Source of the DNA: Gremmenia infestans
Lineage: Eukaryota; Ascomycota; Leotiomycetes; Helotiales; Hamatocanthoscyphaceae
Reading direction: 5' to 3'
DNA length: 64,000 nt
Assembly (NCBI GenBank): GCA_032629725.1
Contig: JAFEVB010000014.1
Coordinates: forward strand, 248,001 to 312,000
The translations under genes and the position numbers were made by a program. Positions 1 to 11,393 of this stretch are shown piece after piece (position 1 is the first letter of the stretch; each line of letters begins with the position of its first letter). Under the pieces are notes generated by a model, which was not told where the DNA came from, made no database searches, and worked only from the letters and a program-made list of their open reading frames with translations.

Positions 1-680
1 ACCTATCCTATCCTACCCTCAACCTCTTCCCTACGCTCCGTAGAGCGCTAAGCCCCTCCATATACCCATCAAGGCTTAGCGCTTCAATACCCCACCCCAC
101 CAGGAAGCGGGCCAGCCAGTAGGTACAGTACTCGCCCGCATATCAATCACACTTCTGCTCGCCGCATCCTTCTCCTTCCAACCGTCCCCCTACCCCCTAG
201 CAGCATCGCGACCTCCGAGCCTGCATCTTCCTCCTCCTTCGCCCGCTCCCGCTCGCTGTCCATTATCTGGCTATATCGAGTCAATTGACAACTGCCTTCT
301 GTGCAGCCATTGTCTTTTTATTTTACAGCCTCATCGGAGTGCCATCCGCCAGCCACACGCCATTTGCGACAGAGGAAAGGAAGGCCAGACTATTGACGAC
401 TGCATGAAGCCGCATTCCTTCTTCCTGGGTGCCCTGTCGGATCGCAGGTTCCAGTGAACTCACTCCTTACATCGACCCTTTTACTTCACTACAATCGCAT
501 TGCAGTCTCCCTTCGAACTTACAATCATCATCATCATCATCATCAGATTATCCCCCCGCTATTCAATCACTCCACACTAATCTACGCCGTCATCCGTCAC
601 TTGGTTCGCAACGTGCGCCGTTGGGTCCCAGTTCTTACTGGTCAGTCGATCGCGACGACATCAGTCTGCACTTGCTTTCT
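1..680 (+). other. Leader and promoter region of the PKA gene
   Basis: Pyrimidine-rich sequence typical of a fungal promoter and long 5' leader. It contains a perfect (ATC)7 run at 524-544. The PKA frame stays open from 429 to 680 without an ATG. Another frame has a short ORF from 454 that overlaps the PKA start codon, so it could act as an upstream ORF if transcription starts before 454. No other gene is visible. Confidence 0.5.
524..544. repeat. (ATC)7 microsatellite
   Basis: Seven perfect ATC units in the PKA leader. In the extended PKA frame they would encode part of a serine run; in the 454 ORF they encode histidines. Confidence 0.9.
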
Positions 681-2282
681 ATGCCGACTTTAGGATTCCT
701 GAAGAAGAAACGGACGAGGGAGTCGCCGGGTCAAAACGACCTTGCTTCCTCGCCTTCAGCTTCAGCTTTTAGCCAGCCAAATAGTCCGATAACACCAACT
801 TCTTCCAGAGGATTCGACAATTCGATTACATCCATCTCCACACAATCGACCGCCCCTCAATCCCAACCTACATCTCAATCATCCGACGCGAACAAGACTG
901 ATAATTCCCTCCCTGTGGGCGAACACTCGAATATGCCACAAGTGGTTCAGCAACAGCAACCCCAGACCTCACCATATCCTCCCTCGACAATTCCAGGGCA
1001 ACACAATCTTCCTTCGATTAATAACCTAATAAATCCTCCCCAACACGATGGTGCAGGCCATTCGGCGCCATCACAAATGACGTCCATCACAGAATCTACC
1101 AGTTCGGTTGGAGCTGCAAAATCAGAGGCTGTGATACCTACCCCACAAGTGCAGGCAACCCCGGTCCGGCAGACCAAGGGAAAATACTCCTTGGGGGACT
1201 TTGACATTCTGCGAACACTTGGGACTGGTAGTTTTGGGAGGGTTCATCTAGTTCAGTCAAAACACAATCAGCGCTTCTATGCGGTAAAGGTGCTGAAGAA
1301 GGCCCAGGTGGTCAAGATGAAGCAGGTTGAACACACAAACGACGAAAGGCGGATGTTACAAGAAGTCAAGCATCCATTTCTCATTACACTTTGGGGGACG
1401 TTTCAAGATTCAAAAAACCTATACATGGTGATGGATTTCGTAGAAGGCGGTGAACTGTTCTCACTGCTACGCAAGTCGCAGGTAGGCGCTCCGCCTTGAT
1501 CAATATCCGAGTGATACTAAGAACAAATAGCGTTTTCCCAACCCCGTAGCAAAATTCTATGCCGCAGAGGTTACTCTTGCCTTGGAATACCTACATTCAA
1601 AGCAAATCATTTATCGAGATTTGAAGCCAGAAAATCTACTCCTCGATCGACACGGACACCTGAAAATAACAGATTTTGGGTTCGCGAAGAGAGTTCCAGA
1701 TATCACTTGGACACTGTGTGGAACTCCGGATTATCTTGCGCCTGAGGTAGTCTCAAGCAAGGGATACAACAAATCCGTCGATTGGTGAGTTGTTTCTAGG
1801 TGGCCAGTTCCACTGTTTCTGACAATTCTATAGGTGGTCTCTAGGCATATTAATCTTTGAGATGCTCTGTGGGTTTACTCCATTTTGGGACGGTGGCTCT
1901 CCAATGAAGATCTACGAAAATATCCTCAAGGGCCGAGTCAAGTACCCACCGTACATTCATCCTGATGCCCAGGATTTACTTCAACGCCTCATAACCGCAG
2001 ATTTGACAAAGCGACTGGGCAACTTACATGGAGGCTCAGAGGATGTCAAGAATCATCGATGGTTCGCCGAAGTTACCTGGGAACGATTGTCTAAGAAGGA
2101 CATCGATGCACCCTATGTTCCGCCAGTCAAGGCTGGCGTTGGAGATGCGAGTCAATTTGATAAGTACCCTGAAGAAACCGAGCAATACGGCGTATCGGGA
2201 CATGATGAGTAAGTTACCTTTCTCAGCCTCATGAATCAATGCTAACCTTTGTAGGCATGGACGTTTGTTCCAAGACTTCTAA
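681..2282 (+). CDS. cAMP-dependent protein kinase catalytic subunit
   Basis: Four exons: 681-1481, 1531-1784, 1834-2208, 2255-2282, giving 485 aa. It is an AGC-family Ser/Thr kinase that phosphorylates targets when cAMP releases the regulatory subunit. The N-terminal 170 residues are Ser/Gln/Pro-rich and disordered. The kinase domain starts near residue 174, with a glycine loop GTGSFG, ATP lysine K203, catalytic YRDLKPEN (D297), DFG at 315-317 and activation-loop T328 in TWTLCGTP. The last exon encodes only the end of the AGC tail, finishing in the FxxF motif (FQDF) that docks on the small lobe. The start is the first in-frame ATG and gives MPTLGFLKKKR, typical of fungal PKA subunits as I recall them. 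The frame is open upstream to 429 but has no ATG there. All residues needed for catalysis are present. Confidence 0.95.
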
Positions 2283-4865
2283 GTCCAACATCCAACCATC
2301 ATTATTCGAGTCCCGTTCAGTTGTCGATACAATTGACTTGTCCTTTCTAGACGAAGACCACCTGCACATATACGCTTAAAACATCATTATCTTATGCTGG
2401 ATCGGAACCATGGCGGCGAAAACGATAGGGAGGGTGTTGTTTGGGATACAATTGGAGCTGGTGGGCGCGCATTGATATTGGGATTGCTTGGATTATTGGA
2501 CACAAGCCATTTTGGGTGAGCTTGGATATTTATGACCTAGGATAGGAGCCTCGGATTAGAGTGCAATGGGGCGCGTTGGAGACGCAGACTATTCCCGCCT
2601 GACTGTAAACTGGAGAGTTAAAGTCGGTAGGTCCAAATGTGATTGCTTTGCAACATCTACGTATGGCATGAGTGTGCAATGTGTGCAATGTGTGCTTATA
2701 TGCTTAGTGCAATCGGCGAGGTGGCCTATTTCTCGCACTATTATGAAAGAACGCTAAATGGAGACCTACACTCAACTTTACAAGTGAAAGAAGAGTCTGC
2801 TTAGCCAGCCAACCAAAGTGTATAAAAACAAGACTTGCTGTAATAGTAGCTAATTACTACACATTTACCTAATAACGCTAAGCGCAAAGTCCACTTTGCC
2901 GGGCGAGGTTATGCATATAAGTCTACAAGGCATTATCTCCGGTCCTATTCTATTAAAGGTCCTCAACCCAAAGAATTTCACCTTGGATGTTATAGTAATA
3001 GTACAAGCTTGTATTGGACGGATCTTACGGCTGCTATCGTTAAGAATATAATACGTTTAGCGGTGTTTTGCTGTTAAGATATTTTGGTCGTTTGATCATA
3101 CATGTATGTTCGTTGTTCATTTTCTCATATGGTATGAGTGAAGTAGGAGAGAGTATTGTAGATTGTATTCCAATTCAATAGTGGGTATGCATGGCATGTC
3201 GTTGTTGGGAAAGGAATACGTAGGTTTTGGGATTGCGTATAGCATTGTGACGAAGTGGTTCGTGTATTATGGTTTCAAAAAGAGGAGAGGGGAACTCCTT
3301 TATATCTTCTCAAGCCGGCCGGGAGGTTGGGGGAAGGGGGGGTGGGGGACTTTGAGAATGATAGACGTACGGGTGAGTCATGAGGAGTGGATATTGAGTT
3401 CTGGCTTGTGGGAGGGAAGGGGAGGGAGGTATAAGAGATGTCTCCTACTTACTCAAACCAGCTCGGCGTCCGTAACATCCGACAAGAGTCGAGGTTAGTA
3501 GGGTTTCTGATCTGGTACTCTTCTTGACTATCCCAGTAGTGTAGTTCGAAATTTAATAGGCGGTGAACATGCAACAGTCTCAAATGGGCAAGTACGGGCC
3601 TTGAGGTAGTAGCTTTTCCTTAATCCATCACCTCCTGCAGTCAGTGAGGCTTTTGTTGTCAAGAACTACATACGGATATTTCGTGTGTCTCGTTCTTATT
3701 CACAGTGCTCATACGTTTTTGACAGTCGTAGTGAACAGCGTTAAGTTATGTTCAAGCCGATAATAACTAGTAGCTATACAGAGAGATGGAGAAAATGAAT
3801 TTCTAACACCTCTGCCTTTGTATGCTCTTGTAATCTGTACAGGGAAGGATGAAGGCTTTTTGGACCGCTTTGATACCTACTCCAGTGAAGAGATTGACTA
3901 GGATAAGTTGGGTGCTGAAGTTTCACATCATTCTACAAATGTTTGCAGACTTTTGATTTTATTACGATCGAGTTTCAAAAACAATATAACGTCCAGGACG
4001 AACAATCTCCAATACTCTGTTGGATTAGCTTGTGGCTTGAAATGTGCGAAGCGATGATATTACTTGCTCGGAACTTCTTAAAGTAGATAAACTGGTAGCT
4101 GTGATGGGGATGTGAAAGATATTTATTGATGTTTTCTTGGCGAGTATCAGTTGCTGTCAAGTGATGTCTTGCTGTTATTCAGTCTAAGAACTTGTATGCC
4201 AAGTGTAAAATATGACACACTCTAACCTGATTTTGTAGCTTATTAGGCTCGGCAGTAAAATCTACGTCGTCGACCTGCACGATTAACAAGATAGGAAAGG
4301 AGCTCGTACAGCGATCATCTAGCCTGTATCATTGCAAGGGCTTTTGTGTCGGTGGAATCGTTTTGAAATATAAGTTACTCTTTTATAACGGAGCTCGCGA
4401 CACAGCCAAATGACCACTGGAAATTGAAGATTCTGTAATATCGGAGGAAAGACCTATGATAGAACACCTTCATTCATTTTTCACTTAATACGGCGGCTTC
4501 CTCACGATCTCCATATGCAACCTTCATAATTTTGCTATACAAAGGCTGAAGCTGTGGCTTATGAAATGCAGCTGTAAAGTATATCTAAAGCGAAGGGCTT
4601 TCGACAAAGAAACCGCATGCGGCAAATATAAGATCTTACAATTTCTGTCCTGAAAGAGATTGAAAGACAATCAAGGATCGTGCAGTTGCCTTCACCATTA
4701 TCCTTGATAATATTGAAAAGTGCGACATACACAAACTATTATAGCAACCCCTTTCTGTTCATTCCACCACATCTTTCACTTCTTCTCTCGCATTAACTTT
4801 TCGGATCAATATCAGACTAGGAATTGCTGCGATATCATCTAGCAACATCGTGAAAAAGATACAAA
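2283..4865. other. Gene-free interval, 2.6 kb
   Basis: Contains the 3' UTR of the PKA gene and the promoter of the hydrolase gene. Short ORFs exist (for example 3163-3498 plus and 3975-4160 minus), but they lack splice-supported extension or any recognisable motif. The G-rich stretch near 3320-3430 is low complexity. I see no gene here. Confidence 0.6.
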
Positions 4866-5978
4866 ATGGAAAATGTTGCTGGACCCGCAACCGTCGCTCG
4901 TATGCGCGCTGAGCCTGTAGTTGCCGTTCGAAGAATAAATTTTGATTTCGAGGTAGTGCCGGGACAAGAGCTGATACCATGCCGAATCTACCATACATCT
5001 CACGCTGCTAACATCGACTCTGCTCAAGATTCAGTACCACCTCCGATTGCTCCAATTGCTCCTGCTGAACCAATTCCAAATCTACCACGTGGACCTGGAC
5101 GCCCATCCAAGGTCACACTAGCAACAGAGGCCGCGAACAATGTATACGCAAATTTATATCCAGCTATGTTAGAGGGCTATCAGGCACATTTAGTAGCCTA
5201 CCGGACAGCCTTAGACGCATATAAAGAGCTCACTGGCGACTCTGCAGAAGGAAAATGGATAAAAGAAGAAGAATACCCGCGTCCAGATGTGATTTTCACT
5301 CATGGACGTTCAATCCTCAAAAGGCCTGCTATAATAAGATTCATGGAAGACTTTGCACGCACGCAAACAATCCTCTGTTTTGAGGATTCCTTGGATTTTC
5401 CACAGCGGATCAACGTTTTCCGTGCTTTGCTTGCCAAATACCCTTCGACAAATGTCCTTGCAGGAAAAAGCATGGGGGCTCGAGCTGCTGCTCGAGCCCA
5501 ACTGTACAGCCATGTAAAGGAAATAATCTTCTTCACCTACCCACTAGTCCGTGGCCTGGATCAACGCTACGAAGGACTGCTGGCACTAGAAGCTGACGCC
5601 GAAGTTCTTTTCATAATCGGAGATTCCGATCCATTGGCGGTGGAAATGCACTTGAAAGCTATTCGCTCCCGGATGAGGGCTAAGTCATGGTGGTTGAAAG
5701 TTGTAAACGGGGATCATGCGCTTTGGTTCAAAGATCCCGGAACAGATATGATTTGCAATGTTATAGGGCAAATTGCTGCTCGTTGGAATATAGAGAGAGA
5801 TAATAAGTTTACAGATCTGACGATTGGCTGGGATGGCAAAGATAAAGTAGCAAAGTGGACCGAATGGAGGGAAGAGGCGGAGGATCCTCCAATACCTGAT
5901 ACTAAGATCAATCTCTCCTTGCTTGGATCACATCTTCCTGGTGGGGGAGGGGAGTTTAGCTTTAAATTGACAGGGTGA
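4866..5978 (+). CDS. KANL3/TEX30-like alpha/beta hydrolase with AT-hook-like motif
   Basis: Single exon, 370 aa, starting at an ATG in a good context. The C-terminal two thirds match the alpha/beta-hydrolase fold shared by KANSL3 and TEX30. The nucleophile elbow GKSMGA carries S202, an acid candidate lies in GDSDPL (D253/D255), and the catalytic histidine is H284 in GDHALW. Residues 74-82 (PRGPGRPSK) resemble an AT-hook, a minor-groove DNA-binding motif. The Pro/Ala-rich linker before it (about 55-72) is probably disordered. In animals KANSL3 belongs to the NSL histone acetyltransferase complex, while TEX30 has no settled role. Nuclear action here is inferred from the AT-hook-like motif only, and the enzyme's substrate is unknown. 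No introns are needed. Confidence 0.75.
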   Translation: MENVAGPATVARMRAEPVVAVRRINFDFEVVPGQELIPCRIYHTSHAANIDSAQDSVPPPIAPIAPAEPIPNLPRGPGRPSKVTLATEAANNVYANLYPAMLEGYQAHLVAYRTALDAYKELTGDSAEGKWIKEEEYPRPDVIFTHGRSILKRPAIIRFMEDFARTQTILCFEDSLDFPQRINVFRALLAKYPSTNVLAGKSMGARAAARAQLYSHVKEIIFFTYPLVRGLDQRYEGLLALEADAEVLFIIGDSDPLAVEMHLKAIRSRMRAKSWWLKVVNGDHALWFKDPGTDMICNVIGQIAARWNIERDNKFTDLTIGWDGKDKVAKWTEWREEAEDPPIPDTKINLSLLGSHLPGGGGEFSFKLTG

Positions 5979-6183
5979 AAGAGAATTTCAAAGAGACGAG
6001 CTTAGGGGATGAAGAAAAGTATGGTATACATAACACCTTGTAGATTAGTGTAGCAAACACCATGTTCTCCACTGGTTGCCTTCTCTAGAATCAAAGTATC
6101 TTGGCTATCTCGCCTGGACGCTAGAAAGGGGGGCTCGTTAGGCTCCCTAATTCACTATTGGTTCGCCCCACTTCTAAATCAAT

Positions 6184-7063
6184 ATGCCTGAAGCGAGTCT
6201 TCCGTACTTTCATTACATTGTCAATTTCATATCAAGTGCAAGGTCGAAAGAGCGGCCGATTTTGATTAAAAGAAACATAATTTTCTTGGTCTTCGTTCTA
6301 AAAGTTGCAGTCTTGTGTTGGTTCTTTCGGCATTCGATTTCTTCAAACTATCATGCCATTCAGGAGAAGCTCGGCCAGCAAGACGGACCAACGGTGACTC
6401 TGTATTCCATAGGCGACGGCACTGGAATCAGCCCCATCACAGATTTAGGTATTGACCCTCCCTATTATTCTTTGAAGTCTCTCATATACCATAGACAATG
6501 ACTCGGACCACGCGCGGTTGAAGTTTTGGATGCCGCTTAAAGCAGGGCGACCACCTCTTGACTCCCCAAGCGCATTGCAGTACGTAGGTTAATATCCAGC
6601 ATCAGCATCGCTGATAGAAAGCTAGTCATTCACAATGGGAGTGCTGAAATGCCACCACAATAACACGTATCACGAGATTATCATCAACGATAATGTTCTT
6701 CCTAGCCCATTCTATGAGAACGGGACATTTTCTGGAAGCCGGAAACCCTTAGGCCTGATGTATCAGTCAGTGTCCGGTAATGATATCCAGGGTGAGCTAG
6801 ATTCGCGGAGAAGGAACTCTTTAACATCACTTTCAGATTTCGTTTACTCTGGCCACCCAGAAAAGGTTTGATACATTTTTCTAATTCTCTAAATCTTTGG
6901 TCCTATGCATTGTGGAGGCATGTAGATTCTGCGCAGCCAGGCACGCCTGTCTCCCACCAACAATACGTTGCTGCCAGTGGCTTTGACCAGGATCTTCAAT
7001 TGGTATAGCAGTGGACTCGCCCTGCAAGATTACAACGGTCATATAGGGGGGTATAGATTATAA
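6184..7063 (+). CDS. Unrecognised four-exon single-pass membrane protein
   Basis: Exons 6184-6448, 6495-6583, 6626-6865 and 6926-7063 give 243 aa. All three introns are 42-60 bp with GT..AG ends, and every junction keeps phase (1, 0, 0), which supports one real gene rather than scattered ORFs. Residues about 36-53 form one hydrophobic helix (IIFLVFVLKVAVLCWFF) after a basic stretch, so a type II signal anchor is likely. The remainder is polar, with several possible N-glycosylation sites (NNT, ENGT). I do not recognise the family. It lacks the HCxD motif expected of the UstYa/DUF3328 proteins it superficially resembles. Its stop lies 20 bp from the stop of the convergent gene on the other strand. 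Confidence 0.6.
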
Positions 7064-7083
7064 TTTCTAGGTTCTATTAAATG

Positions 7084-8100
7084 TCATTTGAAATAAGCAA
7101 TCCTTTCCAGGCCCCCGCCCCTCTTTCCCGCCAGCGGATGCAGGCCTCTTCGCCAACGCTCTAGAGGGTCATTGAGCATCCAAGTCGGAAACTTCCTTCT
7201 CTTACTATAATCCAGCTTCTCATCCACATCATCCAAATCAACCTGTCCCAAAGCAAAATCACTTGGCGTGTACCGAGTCTGATTAAATGTCCCAAAGCTA
7301 CTTCTTGTATATCGTTTTTGCACTCCCATTCCAGGTCGTATGGCCCCGTTGTACGATCGACCTTTCTCTTCCATCCACTCATCCCATTCGTCTTCCTCAA
7401 ACACTGAGTTTGAGTACCGGTAGTAATCAGCGCTCTTTTGCATCAACTCCACTTCTCCGCTGTCTCTCAAAGTCGTCCCGCCATTCTCTCCACTCCATCC
7501 CCAAGTGCTTCTCGAGTACCTTGAAGCGGAGTCAAGGCTGAGAGCCCGCGAATGTTTAATCTCCTTGTCGTGCAGTGGGACATCTGGAGGTGGAAGTGGT
7601 TTTCGTTTGATAGTATTCGCTCGGGGCAGAATTAGTGGCTTCTCAGGAGCGAAAGGGTCTTTCTTGTTGGGGCTGCTTCGGAAGAAATTCCGTCGCACTC
7701 GGCTGGAGAGGAGGAAAACATCAAGGAGGAGGACAATCAGAAAGAAGATGAAGATAGAGCCTAGAGTGATGCCAATTATGGCACCGCGTGGTAGACCGCT
7801 GTCATCTGATGCCACCAAGGGGCTACTGGTCGGCGCGAGAAGAATGTTTAGACTGGTTGGGGCCTGATTTGGGGCGCCATCAGAAGTTGTTTGTGTGCTG
7901 GCGGCATTTGCTAAAGATATAGCAGAAGAGCTGAAAGCTGCTTGCGTGTGTGTTGATGAGGTTTGAAGTTTTTGCGTGCCAGTTAGACTGATGAGACTTT
8001 CAGCCGAATTACCTCCAGTGCGAGAAGGGTGAGCTTCTCCTCTGGGTCCCTCCACATTATCACCCACCCTAGTTGACACCTCCCTTAAAGAGATATACAT
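7084..8100 (-). CDS. Single-pass membrane protein with Ser/Thr-rich ectodomain
   Basis: An open frame of 338 aa with an ATG at 8100. The first ~100 residues are Ser/Thr/Ala-rich, followed by a strong transmembrane helix (GAIIGITLGSIFIFFLIVLL) and a basic stop-transfer SSRVRRN. A ~190-residue cytoplasmic tail has Pro-rich, Arg/Ser-rich and acidic patches. The layout resembles Wsc/Mid2-type or mucin-like fungal surface proteins, but there is no signal peptide and no cysteine-rich WSC domain. The visible ORF may therefore be the last exon of a longer gene with 5' exons beyond 8100, or a diverged family member. Function is unknown. Confidence 0.6.
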   Translation of the reverse strand: MYISLREVSTRVGDNVEGPRGEAHPSRTGGNSAESLISLTGTQKLQTSSTHTQAAFSSSAISLANAASTQTTSDGAPNQAPTSLNILLAPTSSPLVASDDSGLPRGAIIGITLGSIFIFFLIVLLLDVFLLSSRVRRNFFRSSPNKKDPFAPEKPLILPRANTIKRKPLPPPDVPLHDKEIKHSRALSLDSASRYSRSTWGWSGENGGTTLRDSGEVELMQKSADYYRYSNSVFEEDEWDEWMEEKGRSYNGAIRPGMGVQKRYTRSSFGTFNQTRYTPSDFALGQVDLDDVDEKLDYSKRRKFPTWMLNDPLERWRRGLHPLAGKRGGGLERIAYFK

Positions 8101-9586
8101 AATTAAAGATACTATATAATAGAAAACATCACGGCAGCACAGCTGCGTGCAGAAAAGAATGAGAATCTCGAACGTTTGCGTGGAGGAGAAATTGAGAACA
8201 CATGGGCGCGGGCCATTATTTCACAGATATTAACTCCATGACGCGCGCCAAACTTCACCGGAGACGCTTTTTCCAATTCTCCCCAGGTCTAATTCAAGAC
8301 CAAAGCCATGCGATTGCCATCGGATGAAGCTTGACAAGGCTGAAACCGAGATCGACGCCGGGTTGCGGAAGCTCGAAGCAGAATTCGAAACGCTTGGCAC
8401 GGGTACAGCAAATAGCAGTCCATCAACAATGCTTCATCAATTCAAGTTACCTCTGAGGACAAGTATCGGATCTGCGCTCGGGCAATATAAGTGTGGAGAC
8501 GAGAAAGGCGTTCGTGCCAAAGCCGAGACTTTTGCCCCTCAATATTCATGCCATAATCGGATTCACAACTCTCTTGCAAACCAACGAGAATCTTACACCG
8601 AAAATCAATGCTCTTCTTGTGAGAGCAAGGTACCCTGGAGGTGAACGAGACTGCGATACCAATAAGGTGCGAGAGGTCAGAATGCCATTGTGATGGGCAG
8701 CAATTGTAAGCGCTTAAGAGGACAGACTTCCCCAGCGCTTGACATGTCGGACTCTTTGACTTCAGACTCCAAGAATGCTTCGGCATATAGACTCTAAACT
8801 TTAATCCAGTACTGCATGTTCGCGTTTTTCTTCGGCTCCGGAAAGATTCGTTTCGTCACGAAAGTGGCCAGTCCAGAGGTGCCAATAAGAAGTGTCAAAG
8901 ACCCGTCACGAGCTGCGATCACCTTTCCTCCCAGGCTTTGGCTGTCGCACATCTTAGTCCTCGTCCCCAGATCATGTGCATTACGTCCTGACTTCCTATG
9001 CATGTCTAGCAGAACAATGAAAGAGATGATTTCGAGGATAATCGCAAAGGAAATTATATCCCCAGAGTGCTCTTTTAGTGTTAGCTTTGATGTATGTGAC
9101 GAGACCGGTATCAGAAGCCCATAAAAACATAAAAAATGATGCATGCGTTCAAGACTTATTGAGGGAGGACACGTGTTGTTTAATCGTAGAGTTCTCTCTC
9201 CTGCTGTGAATTTGCCGTTGCATTGGAAATTCACAGCAAGTTGGACGTTGAACCGGGTAAGTGTTGGCGACGCGGACAAGGGGCGACTAGAAAGAAAGTA
9301 GACTATTCACACTAAGCATTCATTTCGATTTAGCGAAGTAGACGACTAGGAAGACTCTGGGATCTATTCTGAAGGAATGAAGTATGAAAAGAGGAAAACG
9401 AAAGAACGGAGAAGTTACGAACAGAGCTTGCAAAACAAACGTCCCTAGCTACAGCGTATCCAGGGAGCTAGCGAATCATCGTATCCAAGAACAGCCATCA
9501 ATCAATTAATAGATCAATCAAGAGTATAACCCAGCACAGCAACCCTATTTTCTTCCCTTTCTTTGTCTTCTCCAAGCTATTCCACC
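8101..9586. other. Interval with only weak ORFs
   Basis: Between the membrane protein and the zinc-finger gene. One ATG-started ORF at 8324-8644 is listed separately. On the minus strand 8794-9144 could encode 116 aa with two hydrophobic stretches, but no motif or splice support was found. The part from 9280 to 9586 shows nothing beyond the probable 3' flank of the zinc-finger gene. Confidence 0.4.
8324..8644 (+). CDS. Possible small hypothetical protein
   Basis: ATG-started ORF of 106 aa. The first ~30 residues look helical and charged (KAETEIDAGLRKLEAEFETL) with coding-like codon use. After about residue 45 the composition looks random and is Cys/His-rich without a clear pattern. It lies about 220 bp from the divergent membrane-protein gene. 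It could be the first exon of a longer gene or chance. I do not recognise it. Confidence 0.2.
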   Translation: MKLDKAETEIDAGLRKLEAEFETLGTGTANSSPSTMLHQFKLPLRTSIGSALGQYKCGDEKGVRAKAETFAPQYSCHNRIHNSLANQRESYTENQCSSCESKVPWR

Positions 9587-10477
9587 CTAATACCGATAGC
9601 TGATACGATTGTAATCTACAGCCGCCTTGTCAAAGTCCCTCTTCTCCATCAATTGCTTGTCCCCCCTCATGCCAGAAAGGTTGAATCCTCCAGTAAACTG
9701 ATGTGCATCCCACTACAAGCCCCCAGTCAAAGTCAGCATTCATTGCCCAAAAGTAGGAAATCAAGAAATCCTTCATTCATGGTTCAGTTCACGCGTACTC
9801 AGTCAAAGTCTCAAAACCAGATTCTCACTTCTAAAACCCCCCAATAAGAAAAGACCAATCGTCCCGATTAGTAAATAAAGGATCCACTTAACTCAACTCG
9901 GGGCAAAGGGAAAGAAAGGAAAGGGAAATTCACATACATGATGTTCAACCAGCAACAGCTCAGACCCAAATACCTTTGGCTTCTCCCTGCACCTCCCCAC
10001 CACGCACTTCCGCGCCCACGAATCCCTCGGTTCTGCCTCCCTCCCCCTTCCATGAGTCACTCTCATATGCGTATCCCGCTCAACTTGCCCCACAAATCCC
10101 TTGAAACAATCGCCAATCTCGCACCATGCCATCAGGTGCCCGAGATTGAACGCTGCTTCTCCTTTCTCCCCCGGTTGCTGAGCATGGAGGTTTTGGAGAT
10201 GGGCGATGTAGGATTCTTTGTTGGGAAAGCTGGAGGTGCACGTGGAAGTGGATGTGGATGTGGAGGTGCGGATGCTGCAGGTGAATGCCACGGGTGCCGG
10301 TTCTGGGTCGAGTCTTGAGAGCTGGTAGGTTACCTGCGCCAGTTCGCCGGAGCGTGTATGCGTGCCTCTAATATGGGCGACCAGACGTTGTTTGGAATCA
10401 AACGGATCTTCACATTGGCCAATGCGGCAACTAAACTGAGACTGGGTGCGGATCTCCGCTCCAGTCTTCTGAGCCAT
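9587..10477 (-). CDS. Four-finger C2H2-like zinc-finger protein
   Basis: Two exons on the minus strand, 9938-10477 and 9587-9712, giving 221 aa. Four finger-like units are visible: C17/C22/H35/H40, C67/C80/H93/H98, C119/C124/H137/H142, and C158/C163/H179/H184. Units 1 and 3 share C-x4-C-x12-H-x4-H. The second histidine of unit 4 comes from the downstream exon (WDAH) and restores the H-x4-H spacing, which is good evidence for the GTATGT donor and the splice. The unspliced frame ends instead in a junk Phe/Pro tail. The second finger carries a TSTSTSTST insertion. Such proteins usually bind nucleic acid in the nucleus; the target is unknown. Further 5' exons are possible. Confidence 0.62.
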
Positions 10478-11393
10478 TCTCGAAATTCTGGGTAGAGTAA
10501 AGTTAGTTCCAGTTTCGGTTCATGGGGAGAATGAACTGGGAGAAGTGGTGCTCGTACTGCGTGTCATGGGCACGGGTTTGGGTTCGGGATATCATCAGTC
10601 GGGCTTTCTTGTTGGCGGTATGGATGGACGTGAAATATGGAGAGGAATAGTCACTCTCGAGCGCGGGACGTTTCATCGGCGTGTACGTTGTGGTATCGAG
10701 GAGACGGGATCTGGACTGTGGGATCATTGCACAGCGCAGCAGGTAGCTGCCTCGGGTCGTGCCTCCGAAGACTGTAGCGGCCCACGAGAATTCTGCAGAA
10801 TGAAGAAGACTCCTGGGCGAGAAAAAAATGGCTGGGTACAAGATTCGGGATGCCTGAGTGGAGTTGGGTGATGATGTCTAGGTACCTTGGGTCGTTCGAT
10901 TGGGCGGTACAGCTGGGCAGCCGATGTTGAATATGTGTGGTTGAGCGCCAAATAACTGGCGAGACAAGTTCACACAAGATGCTAGAACCTTATTCGCTAG
11001 CTGCGATAAATATAAAGTTGGGATGAAATCAAAAGACAGAAAATGAAAATGGCAGTGGTTCTTACCCGAATAGTACAATACAGATCCCGAACACAGACTC
11101 TGGTATCTATAGTAAATACGTAGTTGTAGTACAAACATCATATTCACCCAAGTACTAAGCACTAACTTGAACTTTTTAACACCAAGCAGAAGCAGAAGCA
11201 GAATGGAAGGAGTCTGGCAAAGATAGTTTCAATTCAGCTCTAGAGCGACTTTCTAAAAATCCCCGTTTGCAAAATAAATATGTGTTCATATACCTCGTAT
11301 GCAGAATACCCATACGCCATCTAAGTCCCCAGATAAACGCCCCTTCCCAACAACGCAATGCAAGACACGGCAAAAAGCAACGCAAACATATTA
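10478..11393. other. Gene-free interval
   Basis: Promoter side of the zinc-finger gene and 3' flank of the nucleoside transporter. Several overlapping ORFs of 70-110 codons occur on both strands, a sign of base composition rather than coding. No motif, signal peptide or splice-linked frame was found. Confidence 0.5.

Noticed and set aside
8794..9279. Minus-strand ORF with two hydrophobic stretches
   Set aside because: Starts with TTG; the first ATG leaves 116 aa with no motif and a biased composition. Could be a relic, but unsupported.
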